Part shown: one piece after another, positions 10,051-19,539 of the stretch
Layout: every line of letters begins with the position of its first letter
How positions within the stretch are numbered: the first letter of the stretch is position 1
Origin: Verrucomicrobiales bacterium
GTDB lineage: Bacteria > Verrucomicrobiota > Verrucomicrobiia > Limisphaerales > JAYPXF01
Direction of reading: 5' to 3'
Length of the DNA stretch: 64,000 nucleotides
Assembly: GCA_002715965.1 (NCBI GenBank)
Contig: PBAL01000047.1
Location: 22,282 to 86,281 of the forward strand
Notes under the pieces: model-generated
What the model saw: the letters and a program-made list of their open reading frames with translations, nothing else
Database searches by the model: none
What the model was told of the DNA's origin: nothing
Program-made: the position numbers and the translations under genes

Positions 10051-11598
10051 TTACCGAATCGAGCACTGCAAACCGGTCGGCACTTGTTGTCCATCGAGGA
10101 GCAGGCCCAATTCGAAAAACATCAGCATCAATGAATCTCCATAACTGACGGATGTGTAGTACGGGTGACTTTGACGACGTTCGGAGGAATACGGCAAAGG
10201 CTTGTCTCCATCGAAGAACAACTTCCGTGAGTGGTCGGCCAGGCGACGAGAGTCCTGCAAATACTTGTCTTCCTTTGAGATATGCCACGCGACATGCAGC
10301 AACGCCATGACCGGAGCGATCGTCTTGGGCGTGAGGTAACCGGGAGCGGAAGGCTCGGAACCCAGATAGCGATCAGCAGTGGCGAGGACCAGATCCCGAT
10401 AGCGCTCGTTGGGCTGTTGGCGATCTCGGTAGGCACACAACAACGCGTGTCGCGCGTCGGTATACGATCCGGCTCCGTAGACCGATGCCCATAACCCGCC
10501 GTATGGCGCGTAACGCTGGTTGATAAATGCCATCGGATAATTCGGTCGCGCCTTGCGCATGCCCGCGTTGGTCACTTCACCGGTGGCAGTGTCAGCAATC
10601 TTGGGAAAGCCTTTTCCGTCTGGCCTGAGATCGAACTTCAAGTCGAGGACTGCTTCGTCGATCGAACGAATGAACTTCTGCAGATCAGACTTTAGCGGAT
10701 CAGGCAACTTGGTCGATGCCTCCCGGCCATCTACCGCGAGCGCCAGGTTGTGAAGAATAAAAGCAACCTGGGGCGATTTGCCTTCAAAGCGAATCAATCC
10801 GCTCTCCGGATGTTGCCAACGACGCAGTGCCTTCAGGAATTGCCGGATGGGCACGAGGAGTTCGTCATCTTTGGTCGCCGCGTAAACTGAGGCCCAAGTG
10901 TCCAGGTAGAAGCCGATCTGTCGGGCAAACTCATAGCCCTTGCGCGGACCATGCTTGGAGTAATTCGCATGTCGTGAAAATTCACAGGTCTTCTGGTCAT
11001 AAACCTGATGATCCCAAAGACCCTTGGCAAACTTCAGCGCGGCTTTTGGCGCCAGCTTGCAGGTCGTGTCCCAGTGAATCCAGGGACCATAAAACTCATG
11101 AATGTCGGACACGCGGAACTCTCCGCGCTGAACACTCCCCAGGGTCACCCGATCGACGATCAAATCCCACGCCAGGTGCTCGCCCCACGCAACAAATCCG
11201 GTCACCTCACTCTGGGTGTTCTTGAAAAACCATTCGATCGAATCACGCGCCGATTGCCGATACATCGGTTTGCCCGTGACGATTGTGAGGTTTTCAAGAA
11301 GTTGATGCAGATCGATGTGATACATCGGATTGCAACCCGTGCTCGAATCAGCCGCCCGGAACAGACCGGAATAGATACCCAGCGTACGTTTCGATGTCTC
11401 CTGCGGCATACGCATCGTGCGCAGATCGATCGTATCCACAAACGACGGCGAATGCCGCTCACCATAACGATCCCTCCCCTCATTGATCATGGTATCCGCA
11501 TACTCCTGCGCCATCCGGAAGTAGATGTTCGTCGCCCCCTCCATGGCGAGAAGCCCCAGATGCAAACAAATGCAACAAATCAGAAATCTCAGACGCAT
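10051..11598 (-). CDS. Secreted (alpha/alpha)-toroid, glycosidase-like hypothetical protein
   Basis: Signal peptide MRLRFLICCICLHLGLLAMEGA at 11598. Long Trp/Tyr-rich helical protein resembling six-hairpin glycosidases; family assignment inferred. Confidence 0.55.
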   Translation of the reverse strand: MRLRFLICCICLHLGLLAMEGATNIYFRMAQEYADTMINEGRDRYGERHSPSFVDTIDLRTMRMPQETSKRTLGIYSGLFRAADSSTGCNPMYHIDLHQLLENLTIVTGKPMYRQSARDSIEWFFKNTQSEVTGFVAWGEHLAWDLIVDRVTLGSVQRGEFRVSDIHEFYGPWIHWDTTCKLAPKAALKFAKGLWDHQVYDQKTCEFSRHANYSKHGPRKGYEFARQIGFYLDTWASVYAATKDDELLVPIRQFLKALRRWQHPESGLIRFEGKSPQVAFILHNLALAVDGREASTKLPDPLKSDLQKFIRSIDEAVLDLKFDLRPDGKGFPKIADTATGEVTNAGMRKARPNYPMAFINQRYAPYGGLWASVYGAGSYTDARHALLCAYRDRQQPNERYRDLVLATADRYLGSEPSAPGYLTPKTIAPVMALLHVAWHISKEDKYLQDSRRLADHSRKLFFDGDKPLPYSSERRQSHPYYTSVSYGDSLMLMFFELGLLLDGQQVPTGLQCSIR

Positions 11599-11746
11599 GC
11601 GAAATCCAAGTCCGATCCGCACACGATGTCGAGTCCAGGCGACGAAAACTGGCAGGTTGAACGCTGAAGGAACTTCACTGAGCGTCAATCCATCCGATTG
11701 AGAGAAGCGCTTCACAATTGAGCAACGAAGGCCTACAATTCGCCCA

Positions 11747-13138
11747 ATGCCCGCGCCCAACCATATACCACCGCTTGCCCGTTCGCTGCTGCGACGGGAC
11801 TTCCTGCGGTTTGGTGCACTGGGGCTTTCGCTACCGCAGTTCTTATCCCTCAACGCGACGGCGAAGGTGGCCGAGAAGGGGTTTGGCAGGGCAAAGTCCT
11901 GCATCGTCATGTTCGCTTGGGGCGGCATCAGTCACTTGGATTCCTGGGATCCCAAACCCAGCGCACCGAGCGAAATCCGCGGCGAGTTTCTTCCGATTCA
12001 CACTTCCGTTCCCGGCGTCCTGGTCGGCGAGCATATGCCGTTGATCGCAAAGCAGATGCATCACATGACGGTGGTGCGCAGCGTACATCATCGCGCGCCT
12101 TCACATCGTTCGGCAGCCTATTGGAACCTCACGGGACACCAACCACCGAAACTCGACGGCGATTGGAACGCCACCCGCAATGATTGGCCGTGTATCGGCT
12201 CGATGGTGGCAGCCGCCAAGAGCAATGAACGCGTGAACGAGGCACTGCCGACGGCCGTCTCCCTGCCCTACCCGTTGGCCGATGGCGGCAAGGCCAATGG
12301 CCAGGACGGAGGATTTCTTGGCACCGCTTTTGACCCGGCCATCTTTCGTCCAACCAGCGGCGATCCGTATAAGGGTGTTTCACCAACGTCCGGGCACATT
12401 GATCTCAATTTCCCGCCGGGTTTGAACGATGCCCGCGCCCATGCACGCCGTTCCTTGTTGGGCGAGGTCGGGTCGGTCATCGGTTCACCGAAGGACACCG
12501 CGTCTTTCGAACAATCGCGCCAGGACGCCTTGGAAATGATGTTGAGTCCCGACGTCCGCAAAGCCTTCGATCTCGATCGCGAACCACGACGCGTGCGTGA
12601 GGCTTACGGCGATCACATCTGCGGTCAAAGCACGCTGCTGGCGCGACGGCTTTCTGAGGCGGGTGTGCCGTTGACGACGGTATATTGCGCCGCCGGCGAT
12701 CTGAACGGTTCGAGAGGCGACCACTTTGATACGCACGGATACAATTTCAAACGCCTGAGGAGGGACATGCTGCCTCCCTACGACCGGGCCTCGAGCGCAT
12801 TGCTGGAAGATCTGCATCAACGCGGTCGCCTCGAAGATACTTTGGTTTGCTGGCTCACGGAATTTGGCCGGACACCCAGGATCAACGGTCAGGCAGGTCG
12901 GGATCATTTTCCCAATTGCTACTCCGTGGCCTTCGCTGGTGCCGGCATCAAGGAGGGACACGTCTACGGCCGGTCGAACGCCATCGGCTACGAACCCGCC
13001 GACGCAGCCTGTGGGCCAGCCGATCTCCACGCCACGATCTTTCATGCCCTTGGCATCGATCCGCACCTTGAGATCCACGATCAGGTCGGTCGTCCTTTTC
13101 AGATTTGCGACGGCAAACGCCTGCCACTCTTTGCGTGA
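11747..13138 (+). CDS. DUF1501 domain-containing protein
   Basis: SCIVMFAWGGISHLDSWDPKP..GVLVGEHMPLIAKQMHHMTVVRSV; EFGRTPRINGQAGRDHFPNCYSVAFAGAGIKEG. Confidence 0.92.
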   Translation: MPAPNHIPPLARSLLRRDFLRFGALGLSLPQFLSLNATAKVAEKGFGRAKSCIVMFAWGGISHLDSWDPKPSAPSEIRGEFLPIHTSVPGVLVGEHMPLIAKQMHHMTVVRSVHHRAPSHRSAAYWNLTGHQPPKLDGDWNATRNDWPCIGSMVAAAKSNERVNEALPTAVSLPYPLADGGKANGQDGGFLGTAFDPAIFRPTSGDPYKGVSPTSGHIDLNFPPGLNDARAHARRSLLGEVGSVIGSPKDTASFEQSRQDALEMMLSPDVRKAFDLDREPRRVREAYGDHICGQSTLLARRLSEAGVPLTTVYCAAGDLNGSRGDHFDTHGYNFKRLRRDMLPPYDRASSALLEDLHQRGRLEDTLVCWLTEFGRTPRINGQAGRDHFPNCYSVAFAGAGIKEGHVYGRSNAIGYEPADAACGPADLHATIFHALGIDPHLEIHDQVGRPFQICDGKRLPLFA

Positions 13139-13915
13139 ATGGAGGCCATTGATTTCAATCGCTCCTTTGTAACCTTTCGTATCGACACGGAGGTCCGGCA
13201 ACCGCTGACAGTCTCACACAAGCCGCCCTTCAGCCTGAACAACGCCCGGATCCCGATCGAGTGTCGTTGCACCATCAGTGAGAAGAAATCAGGCGCCAAG
13301 CAGACCTTTGTCCTGGGTGCCAGTTGCAAGACCGAACGGGTGGGAGTTGAAGAAGACATCTGGACGCAACCCAATGCCGACTACTGCCCAATCTTTTCCG
13401 AAGACCGATTTCTCAATTTGAAAACATACGCGAGGGTGGGAACGGAGGTAGACCGTTATCCGCCAGGCAGTGGCACGCAATCTGACCGACAAAGCGGACG
13501 AATCGAACACACCTTCGACAGTGTCCGGATCGACATAACCGCTGTCGAAGGAGAGGCATTGGAGTCAGCTCAAGAGATCGTCACCGCGGTTCTGGCAAAC
13601 CAACTCCTGGTCGCGCACACAGAATTGGAGAACGACCGGTATCACGCATTGATCGAATATCCGGTCAAGACCATCAACGCCAACGAAAGGGACTGGATCT
13701 ACCAGACCGATACCGGCCCGGTGCTCTTTCCTGACCTGTCGCGGGATCCGACTTCACTGATGTCAAGATTGGAACTGGCATTCGCAGCATTCAACAATCC
13801 CAAGTGGATCGAGTTCCTCCTCCGCGTCCCGACCAACGTCGCCGATGGAGCGGATGTCTACCACTATTCGCGCTCCGTCCGATGCGACGCCCACAACCAG
13901 ATCATCCGACTTTGA
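13139..13915 (+). CDS. Hypothetical protein directly downstream of DUF1501
   Basis: ATG immediately follows the upstream TGA (gcgtgaatg). 258-aa ORF, no family recognised. Confidence 0.6.
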   Translation: MEAIDFNRSFVTFRIDTEVRQPLTVSHKPPFSLNNARIPIECRCTISEKKSGAKQTFVLGASCKTERVGVEEDIWTQPNADYCPIFSEDRFLNLKTYARVGTEVDRYPPGSGTQSDRQSGRIEHTFDSVRIDITAVEGEALESAQEIVTAVLANQLLVAHTELENDRYHALIEYPVKTINANERDWIYQTDTGPVLFPDLSRDPTSLMSRLELAFAAFNNPKWIEFLLRVPTNVADGADVYHYSRSVRCDAHNQIIRL

Positions 13916-13916
13916 T

Positions 13917-14981
13917 GTGAATAATCTTCGTTCTATCCGGCTTCGTCCGGCTTTGTTCCTCGCTTCCTGCCTGTCTCTGCTGTCCGGATCATCAATGATT
14001 GCCGGCGATCTTTCTCCGGCGCCGGCGGGATCGTTTTCGATTGTGGTCATTCCCGACACCCAGCACTACCGGGGGCGCGGAACCAAGGGAAGTGGCAAGG
14101 ACACGCAACCGCTGAGCAACGAGGTGTTCGAGGGATACACGGATTGGATCGCGGCCAACCTGGAACGACAACGTATTGTATTCGTCAGCCACGCCGGCGA
14201 CATCGTGGACATCAACAACCGGGCGCAATGGGCCTTGGCACGGCGCTGCATGGACAAGCTGCATGGTCGTGTTCCCTACGGCATCTCGGTCGGCAACCAT
14301 GACATGACTGCCGCCGGTGATTCCTCGCTGTTTCAGGAGTTCTTCCCCAGTTCGCGCTTTGTCGGTTTCGATTGGTATGGCGGTACGTTTGAAAATCCAG
14401 AAGGCAGACCGGCGATCTCCGGCAACAACGCCAACAGCATGCAATTGTTTGCGGCCGGCGGAATGAAATTCGTCGTCCTGCACCTGGAATGCAACGCCCC
14501 GGACGACGTTCTCAAATGGGCCGACTCCGTCCTGCGCCGGCACGCCGATCGACACGCGATGATCACGACCCACATGGGCCTGGGCCCGCGCGACAAACCG
14601 AAGCTGGCCAGCGATTATTTCGACGCGCCCAAGGGCCGGATGACCTGGACGAAGCGGCACGGCAAGCGCGGGAATTCACCGCAGCAGATGTGGGACAAGT
14701 GTTTCAGCAAGCACGCCAACCTCTTCCTGCTCTGCTGCGGCGACCAGAGCCGTACCCAGGCCATGCGTCTGAAATCAACGGGCCGGAATGGCAACACGGT
14801 GCATGAACTCTTGTCGGACTACGGGGCAAATGGACTTCGTGTCATGCGCTTCATCCCGACGGCCGATCGCATCGAAGTCCGCACCTGGAATCCGCTCACG
14901 GGCGCGCTTTGCGAATCGACGAAGATTGTCAAGGATCGCAGCCAGCATCAGTTCATGCTGTCACATGACATGAGCCGATAG
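13917..14981 (+). CDS. Calcineurin-like metallophosphoesterase, secreted
   Basis: IVVIPDTQHY..HAGDIVDINN..ISVGNHDMT..ITTHMG; likely GTG start at 13917. Confidence 0.82.
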   Translation: MNNLRSIRLRPALFLASCLSLLSGSSMIAGDLSPAPAGSFSIVVIPDTQHYRGRGTKGSGKDTQPLSNEVFEGYTDWIAANLERQRIVFVSHAGDIVDINNRAQWALARRCMDKLHGRVPYGISVGNHDMTAAGDSSLFQEFFPSSRFVGFDWYGGTFENPEGRPAISGNNANSMQLFAAGGMKFVVLHLECNAPDDVLKWADSVLRRHADRHAMITTHMGLGPRDKPKLASDYFDAPKGRMTWTKRHGKRGNSPQQMWDKCFSKHANLFLLCCGDQSRTQAMRLKSTGRNGNTVHELLSDYGANGLRVMRFIPTADRIEVRTWNPLTGALCESTKIVKDRSQHQFMLSHDMSR

Positions 14982-15080
14982 CGGGCGCATTTAAGAGGAG
15001 CCCCGTAGCAACGTCCCTTGAACGTTTATTGCTTAGCCAACCTTGCGGCAGAAAAACGGTCGATTACAACGAAGGCCCTT

Positions 15081-15211
15081 GTAGGATGGGCCATCTACCC
15101 GTCCAAGGACGCGTGGCCTGACAACCAAATGGTGAGTCGAATTCTCCGAACGGTTCGTCTGCCACAAGTGCCTTTTATCGCTCAACCGGACAGGCAGATT
15201 GCCCATCCTAC
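15081..15211. repeat. Imperfect 24-bp inverted-repeat element (GTAGGATGGGC...)
   Basis: gtaggatgggccatctacccgtcc (15081-15104) versus ggacaggcagattgcccatcctac (15188-15211), reverse complement with 3 mismatches. Confidence 0.85.
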
Positions 15212-15406
15212 GGCTCTTGTTGCGAATCCAACTGAATAGAGACGGCTTAGTCTGGTATACCTCTCCCAATTTGACCGTGTGTCTCTAACGCCCAAAGGGC
15301 GTGGCTACGGCGCGAGAGCATCACTCGAATGCGCCCGGTGAAATCCGTGCGGCAATCCGGTCCTTGTCAGGCCGGAATGGACCGGGTGATAGTGCCAATC
15401 CTTATG

Positions 15407-15613
15407 AGGACCAAATTGTATCTGGTTCTTCTCTGCTTTGTGCTGGCGGGGTTGCCCTGGCTGTTTCCCGCGGGTTCTTCAAGCCGCGTGCTTGGATTCC
15501 CGTGCTGGGCGATTTACAGCCTGGCGGTAAGCGCAGTCTACGCCTGCGTCGTGTCGTTCGTTGTCTGGCGCTTCTGGGAGATTGGGGAGGATGGATCCGA
15601 GCGTGGTGATTGA
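15407..15613 (+). CDS. Small two-TM protein, probable accessory partner of the SSS symporter
   Basis: MRTKLYLVLLCFVLAGLPWLFP...VYACVVSFVVWRFWEIGEDG directly upstream of the SSS gene. Confidence 0.65.
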   Translation, partial: RTKLYLVLLCFVLAGLPWLFPAGSSSRVLGFPCWAIYSLAVSAVYACVVSFVVWRFWEIGEDGSERGD

Positions 15614-15619
15614 CGCCTG

Positions 15620-17116
15620 ATGGAGGATCCAACGACATCGCAGGGGGCGTTTCTTGGTCTGCCGGGGATCATCTTCATCAGCATCTATGTCGCCTCGCTG
15701 TTGGTGGTTGGCTGGTTCGGGATGCGGGCAAGGAAGGAGAATTCGCTGAGCGATTTTTATCTTGGCGGGCGCAATCTCGGCTTCGTCATCCTGCTCTTCA
15801 CGCTTTTCGCCACCCAGTACAGCGGCAACACGTTGATGGCTTATCCGGGCAAGGCCTACCGGTCCGGATTTGAAATGCTTTTTGCCGTGGGCGCCATGGT
15901 GACGGTGACGGCCGTGCTGTTCATCTATGCGCCGCGTCTGCGACGGAGGTCGGAACGCAAGGGTTACGTGACGCCCGGCGATTTCATCCAGGATCGATTT
16001 GGCAGCCGGGCGCTGACAATTCTGGTTACGGTGCTCGGCATCCTCGCCCTGGTGAACTACCTGATCACGAATCTCAAGGTGCTTGGATTGGTGGTGCAGA
16101 ACATGACCGGTGGCGCCATCGGCTTCGAGACCGCGGTGGTGGTATTGGCCTTTGTGATGATCGCGTATGAGGCCATGGGCGGCATGCGGAGTGTGGCGTG
16201 GACGGATCTCACACAGGGCACGATCCTGTTGCTGGGCGTCCTGGTGTTGTTCGGTGCGGCGATGATCAAATTCGGGGGCACGACGGCGCTCACGATTAGC
16301 CTGGAACAACACCGGCCGGATCTTTGGAAGCTGCCCGATCTGCGAAAACTCACGACGTGGTTGGGCACGGTCATCCTCCTGGGGCTGGGCAATGCACTGT
16401 ATCCGCACACGGTGCAGCGGATCTATGCCTCGCGATCGGAAAGGGCCTTGCAGCGCAGCCTGCAGATCATGGTGTTCATGCCGTTCCTGGTCTCCTTCCT
16501 CATGATCCTGATCGGACTCATGGCGGCCGCCCGATTTCCTGGACTCGACCAGACCGGCAGCGATCAGGCGGTCATTTACATTCTGCGCGATCTCGCCGCG
16601 GATTCCGCGCTGCTGAAGGTGATCGGCATCATCTTTATCGCGGCGGTCATCGCGGCCACGATGTCCACCATCGACTCGGCCCTGCTGTCCATGTCGGCGA
16701 TGATCACCGCGGATTTGTATCGTCCAATGCGTCCGAATTCCCCCCAGGAAAGGCTGACCCGTTTCGGCAAGATCGCCACCGTGGTCGTGATGGCGGCAGC
16801 CGTCTGGATCACGATCTGGCTGAAGGACAAAACGATCTTCGCCATCATCGTCTTCAAACATGAACTGCTGATCCAGCTCGCCCCCGCGCTCATGATCGGG
16901 GTGCACTGGAAACGTCTGACGTCCATGCCGGTCTTCGTCGGCATGATTGCCGGCACCACAACCGCCGTATTGATGACGCTCGGCCTGCTCGGGCCGGCGA
17001 CCAAACCGCTCGGATTGCACGCCGGCGTCTGGGGCTTGATCGTCAATCTGATCTTTCTGTTTGCCCTGCAGGCATTCGGGTCCACCAAAAACAAGAATGA
17101 ACCATCAACAACCTGA
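15620..17116 (+). CDS. Sodium:solute symporter (SSS) family transporter
   Basis: Multi-TM 498 aa; FYLGGRNLGFVILLFTLFATQYSGNTLMAYPGKAYRSG. Confidence 0.88.
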   Translation: MEDPTTSQGAFLGLPGIIFISIYVASLLVVGWFGMRARKENSLSDFYLGGRNLGFVILLFTLFATQYSGNTLMAYPGKAYRSGFEMLFAVGAMVTVTAVLFIYAPRLRRRSERKGYVTPGDFIQDRFGSRALTILVTVLGILALVNYLITNLKVLGLVVQNMTGGAIGFETAVVVLAFVMIAYEAMGGMRSVAWTDLTQGTILLLGVLVLFGAAMIKFGGTTALTISLEQHRPDLWKLPDLRKLTTWLGTVILLGLGNALYPHTVQRIYASRSERALQRSLQIMVFMPFLVSFLMILIGLMAAARFPGLDQTGSDQAVIYILRDLAADSALLKVIGIIFIAAVIAATMSTIDSALLSMSAMITADLYRPMRPNSPQERLTRFGKIATVVVMAAAVWITIWLKDKTIFAIIVFKHELLIQLAPALMIGVHWKRLTSMPVFVGMIAGTTTAVLMTLGLLGPATKPLGLHAGVWGLIVNLIFLFALQAFGSTKNKNEPSTT

Positions 17117-19247
17117 TTTTCTCGGCCGGGTGGAATTGGAACCCCGCGATCCGGTGGTCGCCGGCAGCGTCGGCCAATGGACCATCCGTTACATCGTCGG
17201 CGACGCCGGCATCGACGAAGGTGGCACGATCAAACTTGCGAAACGATTTGCCAGCGACTGGGAGAAACCACAGTTCGAGCGACCCGCCGAATCCGGCTAC
17301 ACGACAGTGGTGACTGACGGTCCGGCCAAGCTTACCGTGCGTTTCGCCAAGAAGGCGCACGACCGTCCGTGGATGAACTGGTGCATCGTGATCGATGTCT
17401 ATGACGGCTCGCTCTCGCCCGGTGAGGTTGTGACGATTGTCCTTGGCGATCGAAGCCAGGGTTCACCGGGCATGCGCGCGCAGACCTTCATCGAGTCGCG
17501 TCACGACTTTCGGATATTCGCCGATCCGACCAATGCTGCGGTGGCCCGTTCGGTTCCGGATTCGCCAACGGTCCAGATCGTTCCGGGTGAACCGGTGGAA
17601 TGGGTCGTAGTTGTTCCCACCCAGACAGCGGTCGGCGAATGGACGGAGGTTCGTCTGAGAGGACAGGATCACTGGATGAATCCCACCCCGGCTCCAGCCG
17701 AAGCCGACTTGAATTGGGAGGGTGAACCCAAAGCGGAATGGGACGGACAAAGATTTCGCCTGATGCAACCGGGCACCGGACGAGTCGCGATGATTGCCGC
17801 GGGATTGACCGCCCACAGCAATCCCGTCACCGCCACCAAGGAACCGCCGACCCTGAAAAAATACTGGGGCGATCTGCACGCCCAGTCGGACGCAACCGTC
17901 GGTACCGGCACGGAGGAGGAATATTTTCGTTTCTGTCGAGATCAGGCCTTCTCCGACATTGCGTCGCATCAAGGCAACGATTTCCAGATGGATGACGAAG
18001 ACTGGAAACGCCTTAACGCTGCCGTGAAAGAGTTCAACGACCCCGGCCGATTCGTCGTGCTCCCGGGTTATGAATGGTCCGCCAATACCCCGGCCGGCGG
18101 TGATCGCAATGTATTTTATTCGGAGGACGACCAGCCGATCTATCGCTCCAGTCATTGGCAGATCCCCGAGATTTCGGAAACCGCAAAAAACCCCGCCCAT
18201 CCCGCGAGCGAACTGTTTGCCCGCATCCGCGAAAACGGCAAAGCCATCCTCGGCGCCCATGTCGGCGGACGCTACGCGGACATCCGAAAATATTTCGACC
18301 AGGACATCTGCCCGCTGGTGGAGGTCCTTTCCTGCTGGGGTGTCTTCGAATGGATGCTGTGGGACTCATTCGACAAGGGATACATCGTCGGCGTGATGGC
18401 GAACAGTGACGGCCACAAGGGCCGTCCCGGCGCCGAAGGACCGGGAGCCGGAGATTTCGGAATTGCGGGCGGTCTGACCTGTGTCCTAGCCGAAGACCTT
18501 ACCCGCGCAGCCGTGTATGATGCGTTGAAGAACCGGCGTTGCTACGGAACCAGCGGACCGCGAATTGACCTTTGCTTCGAAATCGACGGCCAACCCATGG
18601 GCAGCGTCCTGACGGGTGCCACGGATCGGGCCGAACTGAATGCCTCGGTCATTGGCGTCTCGCCCGTAGAATCGCTAACACTTTATCGTCGGCGCGAGAT
18701 CATCGAGGTCGTGCGCCCGTCCGCCTTTGCCAGCGTCGCAACCAGCAGGCAGATCCGAGTCACCTGGGAGGGCGCCCGCATGCGCGGCCGCGGTCGCCGG
18801 ATTGACTGGTCCGGATCGTTGAAGGTCGCTGGCGCGAAAATCCTGCGAGCCGAAACCGTTTCCTTCGATTCCCCTGCCGATGGCATTCGCGAAACCAAGG
18901 ACCACCAAGTCGTCTTCGGATCGCGCACCACCGGCGACATGGACGGCATTGACCTGTGGTTGGATTCGACCGAAGCCTTCTCCATCAGCCTTGAGAGCGC
19001 CGTCGGCAAATTCACCGCCACGGCTAAAGAACTCCAAACTGAAAACGGCCGCGCCTGGGAACTCGATGGCCTCGATCAAAGGGTGAATATCCGACGCTAC
19101 CCTGAGGCGGTGGAGGATCACCAATTATCGCTGAGTCGAACCATCGAGACGCAATCCGACAAGCTCACTCCCTACTTCGTCAAAGCCACCCAGACCGACG
19201 GTCACGCAGCCTGGTCCAGTCCGATCTATCTCGGTAAACCAGCGTAA
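17097..19247 (+). CDS. DUF3604 domain-containing protein (PHP-like)
   Basis: KKYWGDLHAQSDATVGTGTEEEYFRFCRDQAFSDIASHQGNDFQMDDEDW...VVLPGYEWS; ATG at 17097 overlaps the SSS 3' end. Confidence 0.82.
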   Translation: MNHQQPDFLGRVELEPRDPVVAGSVGQWTIRYIVGDAGIDEGGTIKLAKRFASDWEKPQFERPAESGYTTVVTDGPAKLTVRFAKKAHDRPWMNWCIVIDVYDGSLSPGEVVTIVLGDRSQGSPGMRAQTFIESRHDFRIFADPTNAAVARSVPDSPTVQIVPGEPVEWVVVVPTQTAVGEWTEVRLRGQDHWMNPTPAPAEADLNWEGEPKAEWDGQRFRLMQPGTGRVAMIAAGLTAHSNPVTATKEPPTLKKYWGDLHAQSDATVGTGTEEEYFRFCRDQAFSDIASHQGNDFQMDDEDWKRLNAAVKEFNDPGRFVVLPGYEWSANTPAGGDRNVFYSEDDQPIYRSSHWQIPEISETAKNPAHPASELFARIRENGKAILGAHVGGRYADIRKYFDQDICPLVEVLSCWGVFEWMLWDSFDKGYIVGVMANSDGHKGRPGAEGPGAGDFGIAGGLTCVLAEDLTRAAVYDALKNRRCYGTSGPRIDLCFEIDGQPMGSVLTGATDRAELNASVIGVSPVESLTLYRRREIIEVVRPSAFASVATSRQIRVTWEGARMRGRGRRIDWSGSLKVAGAKILRAETVSFDSPADGIRETKDHQVVFGSRTTGDMDGIDLWLDSTEAFSISLESAVGKFTATAKELQTENGRAWELDGLDQRVNIRRYPEAVEDHQLSLSRTIETQSDKLTPYFVKATQTDGHAAWSSPIYLGKPA

Positions 19248-19485
19248 TCGAGAGATCAGATCGGGGTATAAAACCGATGACAGTGGGAACTGGAATTCGA
19301 TCTTGAGGCGCTTCGTCGTCCTCCATGTATTTGAGCTGAATCAGGACACAACCAAAGGTCCATAGGGCGAGAAACAGGGTAAGAAACAGTTTCACGCTTC
19401 CCGTGCGCCAATGGTGAACAACGCAGGTTCCGTCCGCTTGTCTGTCTACAATGAAGCCATGGGGAACGCCTCCCGGGTCCATTGA
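19190..19485 (-). pseudogene. Possible truncated membrane/PH-like protein fragment
   Basis: PHGFIVDRQADGTCVVHHWRTGSVKLFLTLFLALWTFGCVLIQLKYMEDD has a plausible TM segment. No complete gene context. Confidence 0.3.
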
Positions 19486-19539
19486 TCCATGCTCCGTCAT
19501 TGATTTGACATACTATGGCCATGTTCACCGAGGCTAGTC

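Noticed and set aside
11599-11928. N-terminal extension of the 625-aa minus-strand ORF
   Set aside because: Overlaps the DUF1501 gene start; a proper signal peptide begins at 11598.
15479-17020. 513-aa minus-strand ORF rich in His/Gln/Arg/Asp
   Set aside because: Antisense shadow of the SSS symporter gene; low-complexity composition and no recognisable domain.
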